This document shows, one piece after another, positions 8,628-16,930 of a DNA stretch of 64,000 bases. Origin of the DNA: Chitinophagaceae bacterium (lineage in GTDB: Bacteria > Bacteroidota > Bacteroidia > Chitinophagales > Chitinophagaceae); contig JADBXR010000002.1 in the NCBI GenBank assembly GCA_020403425.1, forward strand, positions 186,001-250,000, in the 5' to 3' direction. Position numbers and translations under genes: made by a program. The first letter of the stretch is position 1. Each line of letters starts with the position of its first letter. Below the pieces are notes generated by a model. It searched no databases, was not told where the DNA came from, and saw nothing but the letters and a program-made list of their open reading frames with translations.

Positions 8628-9406
8628 GTATGTACAGTTTGCTTTTTCACTTCGTTCCAGATGGCATCCATTTCGGCCAGGGTAAGGTCCTGCAGTTGTT
8701 TACCCTGTGTTTCGGCAATGGCTTCCATCTGTTTGAATCGCCTGATGAATTTCTGGTTCGTCTTTTCCAACACCCCTTCCGCATCTACCCGCAAAAACCG
8801 TGCATAATTCACCAGACTGAACAATACATCCCCAAACTCCTCTTCCACCTGCTCCTGCGATTCCTGCCGGATGGCTTCTTTCAGCTCTCCTATCTCCTCC
8901 TCCACTTTCTTCCACACATCCTCCTTATTGTCCCACTCAAAACCCACCTGTTTGGCCTTTTCCTGGATCCGGGTGGCCTTCACCACTGCGGGCAGCGAAG
9001 GAGGTACCCCACCCAACACCGATTTCTTATTGCCCTCTTTCATTTTCAGTTTTTCCCAGTTCAGTTTCACTTCCTCCTCACTGCTCACTTTTACATCACC
9101 ATAGATATGCGGATGGCGGAAGATCAGTTTCTCACAGATGCCATTCATCACATCCGCCAGTTCAAACTGCTGCTGCTCCGAACCGATCTTTGCATAGAAA
9201 AGGATATGCAGCATCATATCTCCCAACTCTTCTTTGATGCCCTTCCAGTCGTTCGCCGTAATGGCATCCGCCAACTCATAGGTTTCCTCGATCGTTAAGG
9301 GACGAAGGGTATGGATGGTCTGCTTTTTGTCCCAGGGGCACTGTTCACGTAACTCGTCCATGATCTTGACCAGTCGTAAAAAACTATCTGCTGTCTTGTT
9401 TTGCAT
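8624..9406 (-). CDS. mazG: Nucleoside triphosphate pyrophosphohydrolase MazG
   Basis: All-alpha NTP pyrophosphatase that hydrolyses (d)NTPs, including aberrant ones, to monophosphate and pyrophosphate. 260 residues, the normal two-domain bacterial length. The first MazG domain carries LREQCPWDKKQT (about 19-30) and the metal-binding EETYELADAI, then EELGDMMLHILFYA. The second carries EEEIGELKEAI and EEFGDVLFSLVNYARFL. It sits 10 bases after the DUF3667 gene and overlaps the following kinase start by 4 bases, so the three genes are probably co-transcribed with coupled translation. Confidence 0.95.
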   Translation of the reverse strand: MQNKTADSFLRLVKIMDELREQCPWDKKQTIHTLRPLTIEETYELADAITANDWKGIKEELGDMMLHILFYAKIGSEQQQFELADVMNGICEKLIFRHPHIYGDVKVSSEEEVKLNWEKLKMKEGNKKSVLGGVPPSLPAVVKATRIQEKAKQVGFEWDNKEDVWKKVEEEIGELKEAIRQESQEQVEEEFGDVLFSLVNYARFLRVDAEGVLEKTNQKFIRRFKQMEAIAETQGKQLQDLTLAEMDAIWNEVKKQTVHT

Positions 9407-9416
9407 ACACTAAGGA

Positions 9417-10532
9417 TTAAATGGCCATGGCCGAGAACAGGAAGAATATGATAAAGATAAACGAGATCAGGAATACCGACAGGAACATCAGTAACAGGTA
9501 CTTCATCACCGTACGGCCCCTTCGCTGTTCATAAAAATTCCGCATGGACCTGTACCAGTAATAGAATGCGGCCAGGCCAAACAGCAGCCCGGTCCAGTCA
9601 GAGATATGGAAACCCAGCTTAACCGCTAGCAGATCTATCAGGATCCCGATCAGGATGATCATGAAGATGGCGCAATACAGGTGAATGGTGTACACCACGT
9701 GGTTCACATAGTAAAATGTCCTCCTTCGGATATACAACAGCTGCAGAAACAATGCGAACAGTGGCAGTGACACGAACATCATTTGCGGGAACAGGTGCCT
9801 GAACTTGTTCAGGATGGCCGTCCAGATCGCTTTGCCGTCGTTATGGTATTTCTCCCGCAGGTGCAGGTTCTGCCGGGCAAAACGCCGTTCAATGAAATTA
9901 TCCCGGTCCTTCCTGGGGAGAGCTGCCTGCAGGGAATCGTATTGCTGTTCAGAACGATAACGCTGGTCGTTGGATGAAATAGAGAACACGCTGAAATTAC
10001 TGCCCGTGGACTGCAGTTGATCCCTGGCGGTACTGTCTTTCCGAAGCAAAGCGATATCGCTTTCCACCAGTTCCAGTGATTTCCGGATGGGGGCCCTTGC
10101 CAGTTCCGGCAAACTGTCTTTCAGGTCGTCCTGCAGAGACTGCCGCTTCTTTTCAAGGTCTTCGATAATGACCGCCACCGGTTTCTCTGTTATTTTGATG
10201 GTACCCACTTCCTCGTCTTTATGCAGACTGAAGAACACCAGGAAGAAAAAAGCCGAAGTGAACACATACATCCGGATCGGATGCAGGTAGGATGCCCGCC
10301 TGCCCAACAGGTATTCCCTGGACAGGAAACCTGGCTTGAACAACAGGTATTTCAATGTGCTGAAGAACTTACCGTCAAAATGGGTGATATCGTAGGCAAA
10401 ATGGGTCACCAGGTGCCAGAAACTCTCCTTGGGTTCTATATTCTCCTGTCCGCAGATATGGCAATACCGCCCATGTAACGCAGCCCCGCAGTTCAAACAG
10501 ATCTTTTCTTCTCTTTCTTTGGAATGTGACAC
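9417..10532 (-). CDS. DUF3667 zinc-ribbon membrane protein
   Basis: A 371-residue protein of the DUF3667 family, common in Bacteroidota and of unknown function. The N-terminal zinc ribbon has C12-x2-C15 and C24-x2-C27 (CLNCG, CHICGQ), followed by the family signature HFAYDITHFDGKFFSTLKYL and LFKPGFLSREYLLGRR. One hydrophobic segment lies near 88-105, then a soluble, charged region, then about four membrane segments from residue 245 to the C-terminus. It is the first gene of an apparent operon with mazG and the large histidine kinase. The region between it and the divergent gene at 10644 is short (about 110 bases) and should hold both promoters. Confidence 0.88.
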   Translation of the reverse strand: MSHSKEREEKICLNCGAALHGRYCHICGQENIEPKESFWHLVTHFAYDITHFDGKFFSTLKYLLFKPGFLSREYLLGRRASYLHPIRMYVFTSAFFFLVFFSLHKDEEVGTIKITEKPVAVIIEDLEKKRQSLQDDLKDSLPELARAPIRKSLELVESDIALLRKDSTARDQLQSTGSNFSVFSISSNDQRYRSEQQYDSLQAALPRKDRDNFIERRFARQNLHLREKYHNDGKAIWTAILNKFRHLFPQMMFVSLPLFALFLQLLYIRRRTFYYVNHVVYTIHLYCAIFMIILIGILIDLLAVKLGFHISDWTGLLFGLAAFYYWYRSMRNFYEQRRGRTVMKYLLLMFLSVFLISFIFIIFFLFSAMAI

Positions 10533-10596
10533 TTGTTAACGTTTGATTAAAAATACAGAACTAAATGATTGCAGCAAGTGACCGGCTTCAGCAGTT

Positions 10597-10629
10597 TTTG
10601 GATTGTTGAAAACTGTACCTGTACATTTG
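10597..10629 (+). promoter_or_regulatory. Promoter of the secreted protein gene at 10644
   Basis: TTTG at 10597-10600, a 21 base gap, then TACATTTG at 10622-10629 (exact TAnnTTTG). The start codon at 10644 follows closely, so the 5' leader would be only about 10 bases. Confidence 0.55.
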
Positions 10630-10643
10630 TCAAAAATTGGCTG

Positions 10644-11471
10644 ATGAGATCGATCCTGACCTTTCTTTGCTGCTGCACCCTCGTTACCGGTTTCGGCCAG
10701 TACTATTTCAATGATATTGTTTCTACCCAGCTCAGTAACGAGCAGTACAAACAACTTCGTGCACAGAAGATCAGAAAGATCAAAGCCATGAGCTACGAGG
10801 CCGACAATAGCCTTACCGAAGGGTTCCTGCTGGAAGAAGAGATCAGCATGGATGGCAAAAGGATCATCCTGAGCGCCGCCACTTCGGGCAGCCGTGCCTC
10901 TGTCACCAACCGCTTTTACGAACTGGGCAAGTTGAAAAGGACCCAGTCCGGAACACTGAACATCGATTCCCGCACCGAGTATACCTATTCCGACAAGGGA
11001 CAGGTGCTCAGAATCGCACTGACCACTACGGACACTGCCATGAAAAGCAACCTGAGCGAAGTGCATGAATGGCAATACAATGAGCAGGGCGAGCCCATGG
11101 CCATGCTCCGGATCAAGAACCGGCTGGATACCACCCATATTGAATTCGTAAAGGATGAACAGGGTTTGATAGCAGAAGAACACTGGAAAAAGAAAGGCCG
11201 TACCCTGGAGACCTATTATTATTACTATGATACCAATAAACGCCTCACGGATATCGTCCGTTACAACGGAAGACTGAAGAAACTGATCCCCGATTTCCAG
11301 TACGAGTACGATGCCAATGGCCGCATCAGCCAGATGACGCAGGTATCCATGAGCACGTCCAGTTATATCATCTGGAAATACACTTATAACGAAAAAGGCC
11401 TCAAACAAAAAGAACTGGGCTACGACAAGGAAAAGAGACTGATCGGCCGCATTGAATACAGTTACGAGTAA
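10644..11471 (+). CDS. Secreted protein with RHS/YD-like repeats
   Basis: A 275-residue protein beginning MRSILTFLCCCTLVTGFGQ, a likely signal peptide cut after GFGQ or nearby. The mature part contains several YD-like beta motifs: TEYTYSDKGQVLRIA, HEWQYNEQGEPM, YYYYDTNKRLTDIVRYNG, FQYEYDANGRISQM and WKYTYNEKGLKQKEL. These resemble the short YD repeats of RHS-type proteins, but the protein lacks the large RHS core and any toxin domain. An earlier in-frame ATG at 10569 would put the signal peptide 25 residues inside the protein and would precede the promoter, so I reject it. Function unknown; likely periplasmic or cell-surface. Confidence 0.75.
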   Translation: MRSILTFLCCCTLVTGFGQYYFNDIVSTQLSNEQYKQLRAQKIRKIKAMSYEADNSLTEGFLLEEEISMDGKRIILSAATSGSRASVTNRFYELGKLKRTQSGTLNIDSRTEYTYSDKGQVLRIALTTTDTAMKSNLSEVHEWQYNEQGEPMAMLRIKNRLDTTHIEFVKDEQGLIAEEHWKKKGRTLETYYYYYDTNKRLTDIVRYNGRLKKLIPDFQYEYDANGRISQMTQVSMSTSSYIIWKYTYNEKGLKQKELGYDKEKRLIGRIEYSYE

Positions 11472-11476
11472 ATCCG

Positions 11477-12566
11477 TTATACCTGTGGCTGGTTGGGTAT
11501 GGTGAGTGTGAACGAGGTACCTTTGCCATATTCAGACACCACAAAGATCTCACCACCGATACGGGTCAGGGCCTCCTTCACAATATACAGGCCTATTCCC
11601 AGGCCATTCTTGAAATCGGTGCTCCTGAAAAATATCTGGAAGATCTTGTTCAGGTGTTCCTCTATGATACCCACCCCATTGTCCTCGATATGAATGGTGG
11701 CTTCTTTTTCTGTGACCACTGCAGATAATTTCACATTGGGATTGGGTTCTTCCATTCGCTGGTATTTCACTGCATTGGAGATCAGGTTATTCAGTATCAC
11801 CGATAAACGGAACGCATCGCAACGGAACGGGCTGCTCCACATGTACATCGAACACGATCAGCGGGTTCTGCATGTTGCAAAGTTCAATGCTGTCTGTGAA
11901 CATCTTCATGAAATCGACCGTTTCGTGGATATCATCCAGCCGTATGCCTTTGTAGTATTCGATGGTCTTGTGGATGAACGCATCCATCTTGTTCACACAG
12001 CTTTCGATCATCGCAAAATATTCGTTCTGTGCGCTCTCCGGCTGCTGCATTTTGGCCAGGTTCAGGATCCCGATGATATTGGCCAGCGGTGAACGCAGGT
12101 CGTGCGAGGTACTGTATACAAAACGGTTCAGCTCATCATTGGCTTTCTCCAGTTCGGCCACTTTGTCTTTCAGCTGTTTACGGGTCAGGTACAGTTCATA
12201 CCCGTTCTGGATGGCCATTTTCAGTTCCTGCTCATCCCATGGTTTTTTGATGAAACGGAAGATCTCCCCCTTGTTGATGGCATCGATCACCGCATCAAGA
12301 TCGGTATACCCCGTAAGGAGGATCCTGACAGGATCGGGATGCGCCCTGCGGATGATGTTAAAGAATTCCACACCGGTGGTCTTGTGCATGCGCTGATCGG
12401 CAATGATCACCTGAATATCCTGTTCATTCAGGATATTCATACCGTCGGCAACAGTTTCTGCCGTATAGATATCGTAAAACCTCCGGAAGCCAGCCTGGAA
12501 GGCAAGCAAATTATTGGCCTCATCGTCTATGTACAAGACGCGCACTTTGGAGTCTGGGAAATTCAT
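11477..12566 (-). pseudogene. Frameshifted receiver-histidine kinase fusion
   Basis: One ancestral gene now read in two frames: 12566-11787 (259 residues) and 11848-11477. The first part is a receiver domain (D14, D15, phosphoacceptor D57 in ADQRM, T85, K108 in KKPW) and a HisKA segment with STSHDLRSP and H155. The second part resumes at DAFRLSVILNNLISNAVKYQ and holds the HATPase motifs DNGVGI and GIGLYIVKEAL. Continuity is restored by skipping one base near 11825-11845, where GTTCCGTT is repeated. It follows the 7TMR-DISM kinase gene by 12 bases and closes that operon. It may be a real inactivation or an assembly error. A programmed shift is unlikely because no slippery signal is evident. 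Confidence 0.82.
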
Positions 12567-12578
12567 GGATATAGGATA

Positions 12579-14741
12579 TTAGGATACTACGGTTTCCGGT
12601 AACACTTTGAATAAAGATATCACAAATTCGGCACCATTTCCAGGGCTTGAGTGCACTTCTATCTTTCCGCCATGTTTCTGGATGATATTGTACACGATGG
12701 AAAGTCCCAGCCCCGTTCCTTCTCCCACATCTTTGGTGGTGAAAAAAGGATCGAATATCTTTTGCTGCACTTCTTCCGGCATACCTATGCCCGTATCGCG
12801 TATGCGGATCTCCATTTTATCGCCCATATCACGGGTACTGATGGTGATCGACTCCTGTTCACCCTGCACTTCTTTCTGTTTGATGGCCTGTATGCCATTA
12901 CTCAGGATATTCATGAATACCTGGTTCAGTTTGCCGGGGAAACACTCCAGCATGCCCTGCGACTGGAAATCTTTCCGGATCGTGATATGCTGCGGCAGGC
13001 TGCTTTTCAGCAGCACAAGGGTTGAATCGATCCCGTCGTGCACATTCACCATTTTTACCTCACTCTCATCCAGCCGGCTGAACGTGCGCAGCCCCAGTAC
13101 GATCTCGGCGGTACGCTCCGCCCCTTCCTGTATCCCTTTCACCAGGCTGTCTATCTCCTGGCGCACATAACCGAGGTCGATCTGTTTTTTCAGTTGGTCG
13201 ATCTGCGTCAGCTTAGCCGGGATCTCTTCAGCCGCAGCGCCATGCAGCTGACCATAGGCATCGATCACTTCCACCAGGTCCCTGATATCGAGCTGCAGGG
13301 GCTTGATATTCGACTTCACAAAATTGATCGGGTTATTGATCTCATGTGCAATACCTGCTGTCAACTGACCCAGTGACGCCATTTTCTCGGCTTCCACCAG
13401 TTGCGACTGGGTATCTTTCAGGTTCTGCAAAGCTTCGCTCAGGTTCTCATTGGAGGACTGCAGTTCTTCTGTACGCTCTGCTACTTTTTTCTCCAGTATC
13501 AGGTTCTGGTCGCGCACCAGTTTCTCGTTCTCCAGGGAAACCTTCAGGGCCTCTGCCTGTGATTGTTCCTTTTCCTTCCGCAAGGCATTGATCTTATCAG
13601 CCAGTGCGATGGACAAGAGCGCCACTTCCAGTGCGGATCCCAGGTAGAAGGTATAGGTGGTGAAATTATTATAGGGCACCAGTGACAGGTTGCGGAAGAT
13701 CAGCACCATGAACGATACCAGCAAGAGCAACCAGGCGAACAGGTAGAAATAAGCGGCCCTGAACCCTTTGCGGGCAATGACAACACTGGTTGCCAGCACC
13801 GTGACCACGCTGACCAGTCCGTTGTAGTTCAGGATGGCGTAACTGATATCCAGCCAGGATATGAGCGAGCAGAGCAGACCGGCAATGTACACACTCGCCA
13901 GCACCCATAACCAGCGATGCAGCCTGGGCGTGTAAAAAGCAGTGCGCAGGAAATGCATACTGAACAACAACCCACTCAATGCAGAGAACGTAGATGTAAA
14001 TACCACCGCATACCTGTTGATCCATGCCTGTTCGGGCCAGATGTAGCGGTAACCATAACCTGCTGCAGTGACCTGCGCCAACGCCAGACAAAAGATATAC
14101 ACGATGTAAAACAGGTAACTGCTATCCCGCGTACCATAAAACAGGAACAGGTTATACAGGAACATCACCGCCAGTACACCCAGGTACAAGCCGGTTACAA
14201 TGCTCTGAAGGTTGATGGAATCGTGCAAAGCCTCATAGGTATGTACTTCAGCCGGGAGAATGATGGGATGTTCACTGTACACATGCATGAGGTAGCTTTG
14301 CCTGCTGCCTGGCGCCAGTTTCAGATCGTATACGAGATTAGGAGAACCGCCTACGGTTGCGGAGGAACGCACTTCATTACCCTGTTCACCCAATAGCCGG
14401 GTATGGCTGCTATCCTGGATGTACAAGGTTACCCGGGAAAGATTTGGATAGGCAATATTCAGCAGCAGTGTTGGCGACAGCGATTGGTTTTGCACGGTAA
14501 AACGGAACCAGGCATTTTTAATGGTACCTGCAAACACCGGTATGCGTCCATTCAGTTGTACAAAACCGGTATTCTGCCTTGCCTGTTCAACCGTTAACCG
14601 GTTAGTGCTGTCTACCAGTTGCTCCATGGAAGCAGAAATGAAAGAAGAGGGCTGCTGGTCGGTGATACGGATCTCCTGTGCCCCTGCCAACTGGAACAGC
14701 AGCAGCAATAGCACGAGGGCACCATCCCTTTTCCCGGTCAT
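12579..14741 (-). CDS. 7TMR-DISM sensor histidine kinase
   Basis: A 720-residue sensor kinase. The start ending at 14741 gives the signal peptide MTGKRDGALVLLLLLFQLAG; an upstream ATG ending at 14795 would add 18 residues and overlap the neighbour. Next comes an extracytoplasmic 7TMR-DISMED2-like beta domain of about 160 residues (NAWFRFTVQNQS), then seven membrane segments (about 180-385) of the 7TMR-DISM type, a coiled coil (about 395-455), HisKA with AGIAHEINNPINFVKSN near 465, and HATPase with NGIQAIK, DTGIGMPEEVQQKIF and GTGLGLSIVYNII near 675. The extracellular domain is often compared with carbohydrate-binding folds, but the ligand is unknown. It is operonic with the upstream methyltransferase and GNAT-like genes and the downstream receiver-kinase. 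Confidence 0.9.
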   Translation of the reverse strand: MTGKRDGALVLLLLLFQLAGAQEIRITDQQPSSFISASMEQLVDSTNRLTVEQARQNTGFVQLNGRIPVFAGTIKNAWFRFTVQNQSLSPTLLLNIAYPNLSRVTLYIQDSSHTRLLGEQGNEVRSSATVGGSPNLVYDLKLAPGSRQSYLMHVYSEHPIILPAEVHTYEALHDSINLQSIVTGLYLGVLAVMFLYNLFLFYGTRDSSYLFYIVYIFCLALAQVTAAGYGYRYIWPEQAWINRYAVVFTSTFSALSGLLFSMHFLRTAFYTPRLHRWLWVLASVYIAGLLCSLISWLDISYAILNYNGLVSVVTVLATSVVIARKGFRAAYFYLFAWLLLLVSFMVLIFRNLSLVPYNNFTTYTFYLGSALEVALLSIALADKINALRKEKEQSQAEALKVSLENEKLVRDQNLILEKKVAERTEELQSSNENLSEALQNLKDTQSQLVEAEKMASLGQLTAGIAHEINNPINFVKSNIKPLQLDIRDLVEVIDAYGQLHGAAAEEIPAKLTQIDQLKKQIDLGYVRQEIDSLVKGIQEGAERTAEIVLGLRTFSRLDESEVKMVNVHDGIDSTLVLLKSSLPQHITIRKDFQSQGMLECFPGKLNQVFMNILSNGIQAIKQKEVQGEQESITISTRDMGDKMEIRIRDTGIGMPEEVQQKIFDPFFTTKDVGEGTGLGLSIVYNIIQKHGGKIEVHSSPGNGAEFVISLFKVLPETVVS

Positions 14742-14784
14742 GGTCGGTAAAGCGATCTTTGATACCCATTTTCGTGCATAACCA

Positions 14785-15426
14785 CTACCATACATAGGGA
14801 ACGATCATTTTTGTCCGCTGCTGATATGACCGGTACTCATCGCCAAAACGTTCGGTCAGTTCTTTTTCTTCGATGCCGATACGCACATAATAGGCCAGCA
14901 TCATGGCCATACAAGATATCACAAATCCCGGCAAACTGCCCAGTACCACCCCACCGGCCACAATGGCCAGGAAAGCTCCGGTATAACTCGGATGACGTAC
15001 GATACGGTAAGGTCCGCTGGTGATGAGGTGATGATCCTCCCGGATCTGTACAGTGGCCGTGAAATATTTACCGAGGTAACGAACCGCCATGGCCCGGAAA
15101 CCAATGCCACCCACTATCATGGCCACACCCAGGAAAAAGGCCCAGTCATACCGGTCCTTCTCCTCCAGAAAATAGGCCCAGTGTACAATGGGTGCCACCA
15201 CGCTCACCAGCGACATGCACAGGATAAGCCAGACGGAAAAACGGTCGCTCTGTTTCTGTTCACTGGTCTCCTGAACAGTGAATGCCGGCTGGGTCAACCA
15301 GATGGCCACACTACCAGCGATGAGCAGGAGTATTTTGGGATGCAGGATCAGTTGGGGCGCCCCCAATAAAGGCAGGATCACCATCAGGATATTGCTCACC
15401 GAAGCGAGTACGATCTTTCTCATCAA
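14785..15426 (-). CDS. Isoprenylcysteine-carboxylmethyltransferase-like membrane methyltransferase
   Basis: A 213-residue integral membrane protein with about five hydrophobic segments and the C-terminal ICMT/PEMT signature: GPYRIVRHPSYTGAFLAIV (about 138-156) and EEKELTERFGDEYRSYQ (about 185-201), the SAM and substrate-binding region. In eukaryotes the family methylates prenyl-cysteine; bacterial relatives are mostly uncharacterised and may methylate lipids or small lipophilic acids. Its start overlaps the stop of the upstream GNAT-like gene by 4 bases, so translation is probably coupled and the two likely act on the same product or pathway. The substrate cannot be read from the sequence. 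Confidence 0.85.
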   Translation of the reverse strand: MMRKIVLASVSNILMVILPLLGAPQLILHPKILLLIAGSVAIWLTQPAFTVQETSEQKQSDRFSVWLILCMSLVSVVAPIVHWAYFLEEKDRYDWAFFLGVAMIVGGIGFRAMAVRYLGKYFTATVQIREDHHLITSGPYRIVRHPSYTGAFLAIVAGGVVLGSLPGFVISCMAMMLAYYVRIGIEEKELTERFGDEYRSYQQRTKMIVPYVW

Positions 15427-16214
15427 TGCTGTTTTTCAGCTGCCGGCTCAAAAGGGGCATAGTCTATCTTATATTCCTCAGGATTGGCAGAAGGCAGGGT
15501 TAACTGGTAATGGATATTGATATAATGATTCTTAAAAGGCGATCTCTCCCTGGCCACATGTTCCGGATTTTCGCGGAGATAGAAGATCTTGTCCCGCTCC
15601 CTTGGATGCGCCGCACTCAGACCGATCAGGTCATCCGAATACAGTGCCGTTGCGATGAGGTCTATCTTGGGATAATAAAAAGTTCCTTTGTTGCCCACTT
15701 CAGTTAACAGCTTGCCACCGATCCAGTCCTTAAAACGCACCGTAGTGGGTGAGCAGAGCGAGAACATGGTATGGATGCCCAACTGGTTGGCCAGCGCCAC
15801 TGCCACACGCGAAGGGAACAGACTACCGATACCGAAACCGGCCACTTCCCGCGAGTTCCATAGACCGGACAGCTCCGCAGCTCCCTGGCGGGCTTTCTGC
15901 CGCACCACTTCATGGATATGGGGATCCATTTTACCGGTAGCTTCTTCAATGGGCAAAGGATGAATGCCGTCAGCCACCTGGATCCTTGCGCCACCATAGA
16001 GTTTTTCCCCGTCGAGCGTTTCCACCACGATCACAAAAATGGCCGGGTTGAACATCCAGTCGTCCGTGTTGGTGGTGATGTTCTCAATGCCATAGATGGA
16101 CAATACTTTCCTGTGGCCTGCAATGAACTTTCTGCAGGTCGCGGGATCCTCGATCGCCCTGAATGCACGGATCCTGATCTCTGTTACCAAATCCCGGGAA
16201 AAACCACTCATCAA
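15423..16214 (-). CDS. GNAT-fold protein with LuxI/FeeM-like layout
   Basis: A 263-residue protein I do not recognise by name. The layout fits a GNAT acyltransferase of the autoinducer-synthase type: a helical N-terminus (HRKVLSIYGIENITT), a strand pair IFVIVVETLDGEKLYGG followed by ARIQVADG (R77), then AAELSGLWNSREVAGFGIG (E114, S116), which resembles the ELSRF-type strand of LuxI and FeeM, and a helix with VAVALANQLGIHTMFSLC before a TTVRFKDWIG turn. It is the first gene of the operon and is followed, with overlaps, by a membrane methyltransferase and two sensor genes. A role in making a small acylated signal is inferred from fold and context. An ordinary GNAT acetyltransferase is the main alternative. 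Confidence 0.6.
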   Translation of the reverse strand: MMSGFSRDLVTEIRIRAFRAIEDPATCRKFIAGHRKVLSIYGIENITTNTDDWMFNPAIFVIVVETLDGEKLYGGARIQVADGIHPLPIEEATGKMDPHIHEVVRQKARQGAAELSGLWNSREVAGFGIGSLFPSRVAVALANQLGIHTMFSLCSPTTVRFKDWIGGKLLTEVGNKGTFYYPKIDLIATALYSDDLIGLSAAHPRERDKIFYLRENPEHVARERSPFKNHYINIHYQLTLPSANPEEYKIDYAPFEPAAEKQH

Positions 16215-16241
16215 AATCGGTGTTTATTTCGAACAAAATAA

Positions 16242-16249
16242 CAAAACTA
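16242..16249 (-). promoter_or_regulatory. Candidate -7 element of the GNAT/kinase operon
   Basis: TAGTTTTG on the minus strand, an exact TAnnTTTG, 27 bases upstream of the start at 16214. No clear TTTG is found 19-21 bases further upstream. Confidence 0.4.
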
Positions 16250-16334
16250 TGTTCGTTTGTTTAACTATTATTGTATAAACATTTGTTTTCGTTAGATTTA
16301 CGGTATCTCTAGACCGAAACCCCCAGTATCAGTC

Positions 16335-16799
16335 ATGGAAGAAAAAAAGATCAATGTCCTGTATATAGATGATGAGCCAAACAATATCACCTCATTCCGT
16401 GCTGCTTTCCGGCGTTCCTTCAATATCTACTCAGCGGAATCCGCCGAAGAGGCCCGTAAGATCATAGAGGTTGAGCCCATTGAAGTGATCCTGAGCGACC
16501 AGCGTATGCCCAAAATGACCGGCATTGAATTCTTCCAGTCCATCCTCACCACCCACCCCGATCCTATCCGGATCCTGATCACCGGTTATACCGATATCAA
16601 TGCGGTGATCGATGCCATCAATATCGGTCAGGTATACAAATACCTTACCAAACCCTGGATAGAACACGAAGTAAGAACAGCTATCCTGAATGCATTCGAG
16701 TTATACGACCTTCGCCGCCAGAACCGCGAGCTGACAGAGAAGCTGATGGATGCCAACCAAAAGCTGGAACTACTGGCACGCCAGAATCTGTTATCCTAG
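16335..16799 (+). CDS. Stand-alone receiver-domain response regulator
   Basis: A 154-residue CheY-like receiver with a short C-terminal coiled coil and no DNA-binding or enzymatic output domain. Acidic pair D12-D13 (YIDDEPNN), phosphoacceptor D55 (LSDQRMPKMTG), T83 (LITGYTD) and K106 (YLTKPW) are present. It closely resembles the receiver half of the frameshifted gene at 11477-12566 (both carry IDDE, a DQRM-type acceptor motif, TGYTD and KPW), so it is probably a paralogue that shares the same kinases. It is divergent from the GNAT/kinase operon across a 120 base gap. TAGATTTA at 16293-16300, behind TTG at 16271-16273, is a possible promoter. It may relay phosphate or act by protein contact. 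Confidence 0.88.
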   Translation: MEEKKINVLYIDDEPNNITSFRAAFRRSFNIYSAESAEEARKIIEVEPIEVILSDQRMPKMTGIEFFQSILTTHPDPIRILITGYTDINAVIDAINIGQVYKYLTKPWIEHEVRTAILNAFELYDLRRQNRELTEKLMDANQKLELLARQNLLS

Positions 16800-16881
16800 T
16801 CCATATTCCGCAGCATCCTGTAAGCACCTATCAGCTTGACCGCCTGGTAGCAGGCAGCAACAGGGTTCGTTAAGAAGCTTC

Positions 16882-16912
16882 TTGTCTGCTGACCGATTTC
16901 TTGGTAGCTTTA
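16882..16912 (+). promoter_or_regulatory. Promoter of the secreted gene at 16931
   Basis: TTG at 16882-16884, a 20 base gap, then TAGCTTTA at 16905-16912, one base from TAnnTTTG. Confidence 0.45.
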
Positions 16913-16930
16913 AGACAAATGATGCATGCC

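Noticed and set aside
8600..9298. A 232-codon plus-strand frame over mazG
   Set aside because: MazG is fully conserved on the minus strand; the antisense frame is His/Phe/Leu-rich, as expected of a shadow.
10536..11408. A 290-codon minus-strand frame overlapping the YD-repeat protein
   Set aside because: It lies antisense to a gene with a signal peptide, a promoter and YD-like repeats, and shows no recognisable domain.
11787..11848. Programmed +1 frameshift in the receiver-kinase
   Set aside because: No rare-codon/stop context or stimulatory structure of the prfB type is visible, and a mutation or assembly error explains the break more simply.
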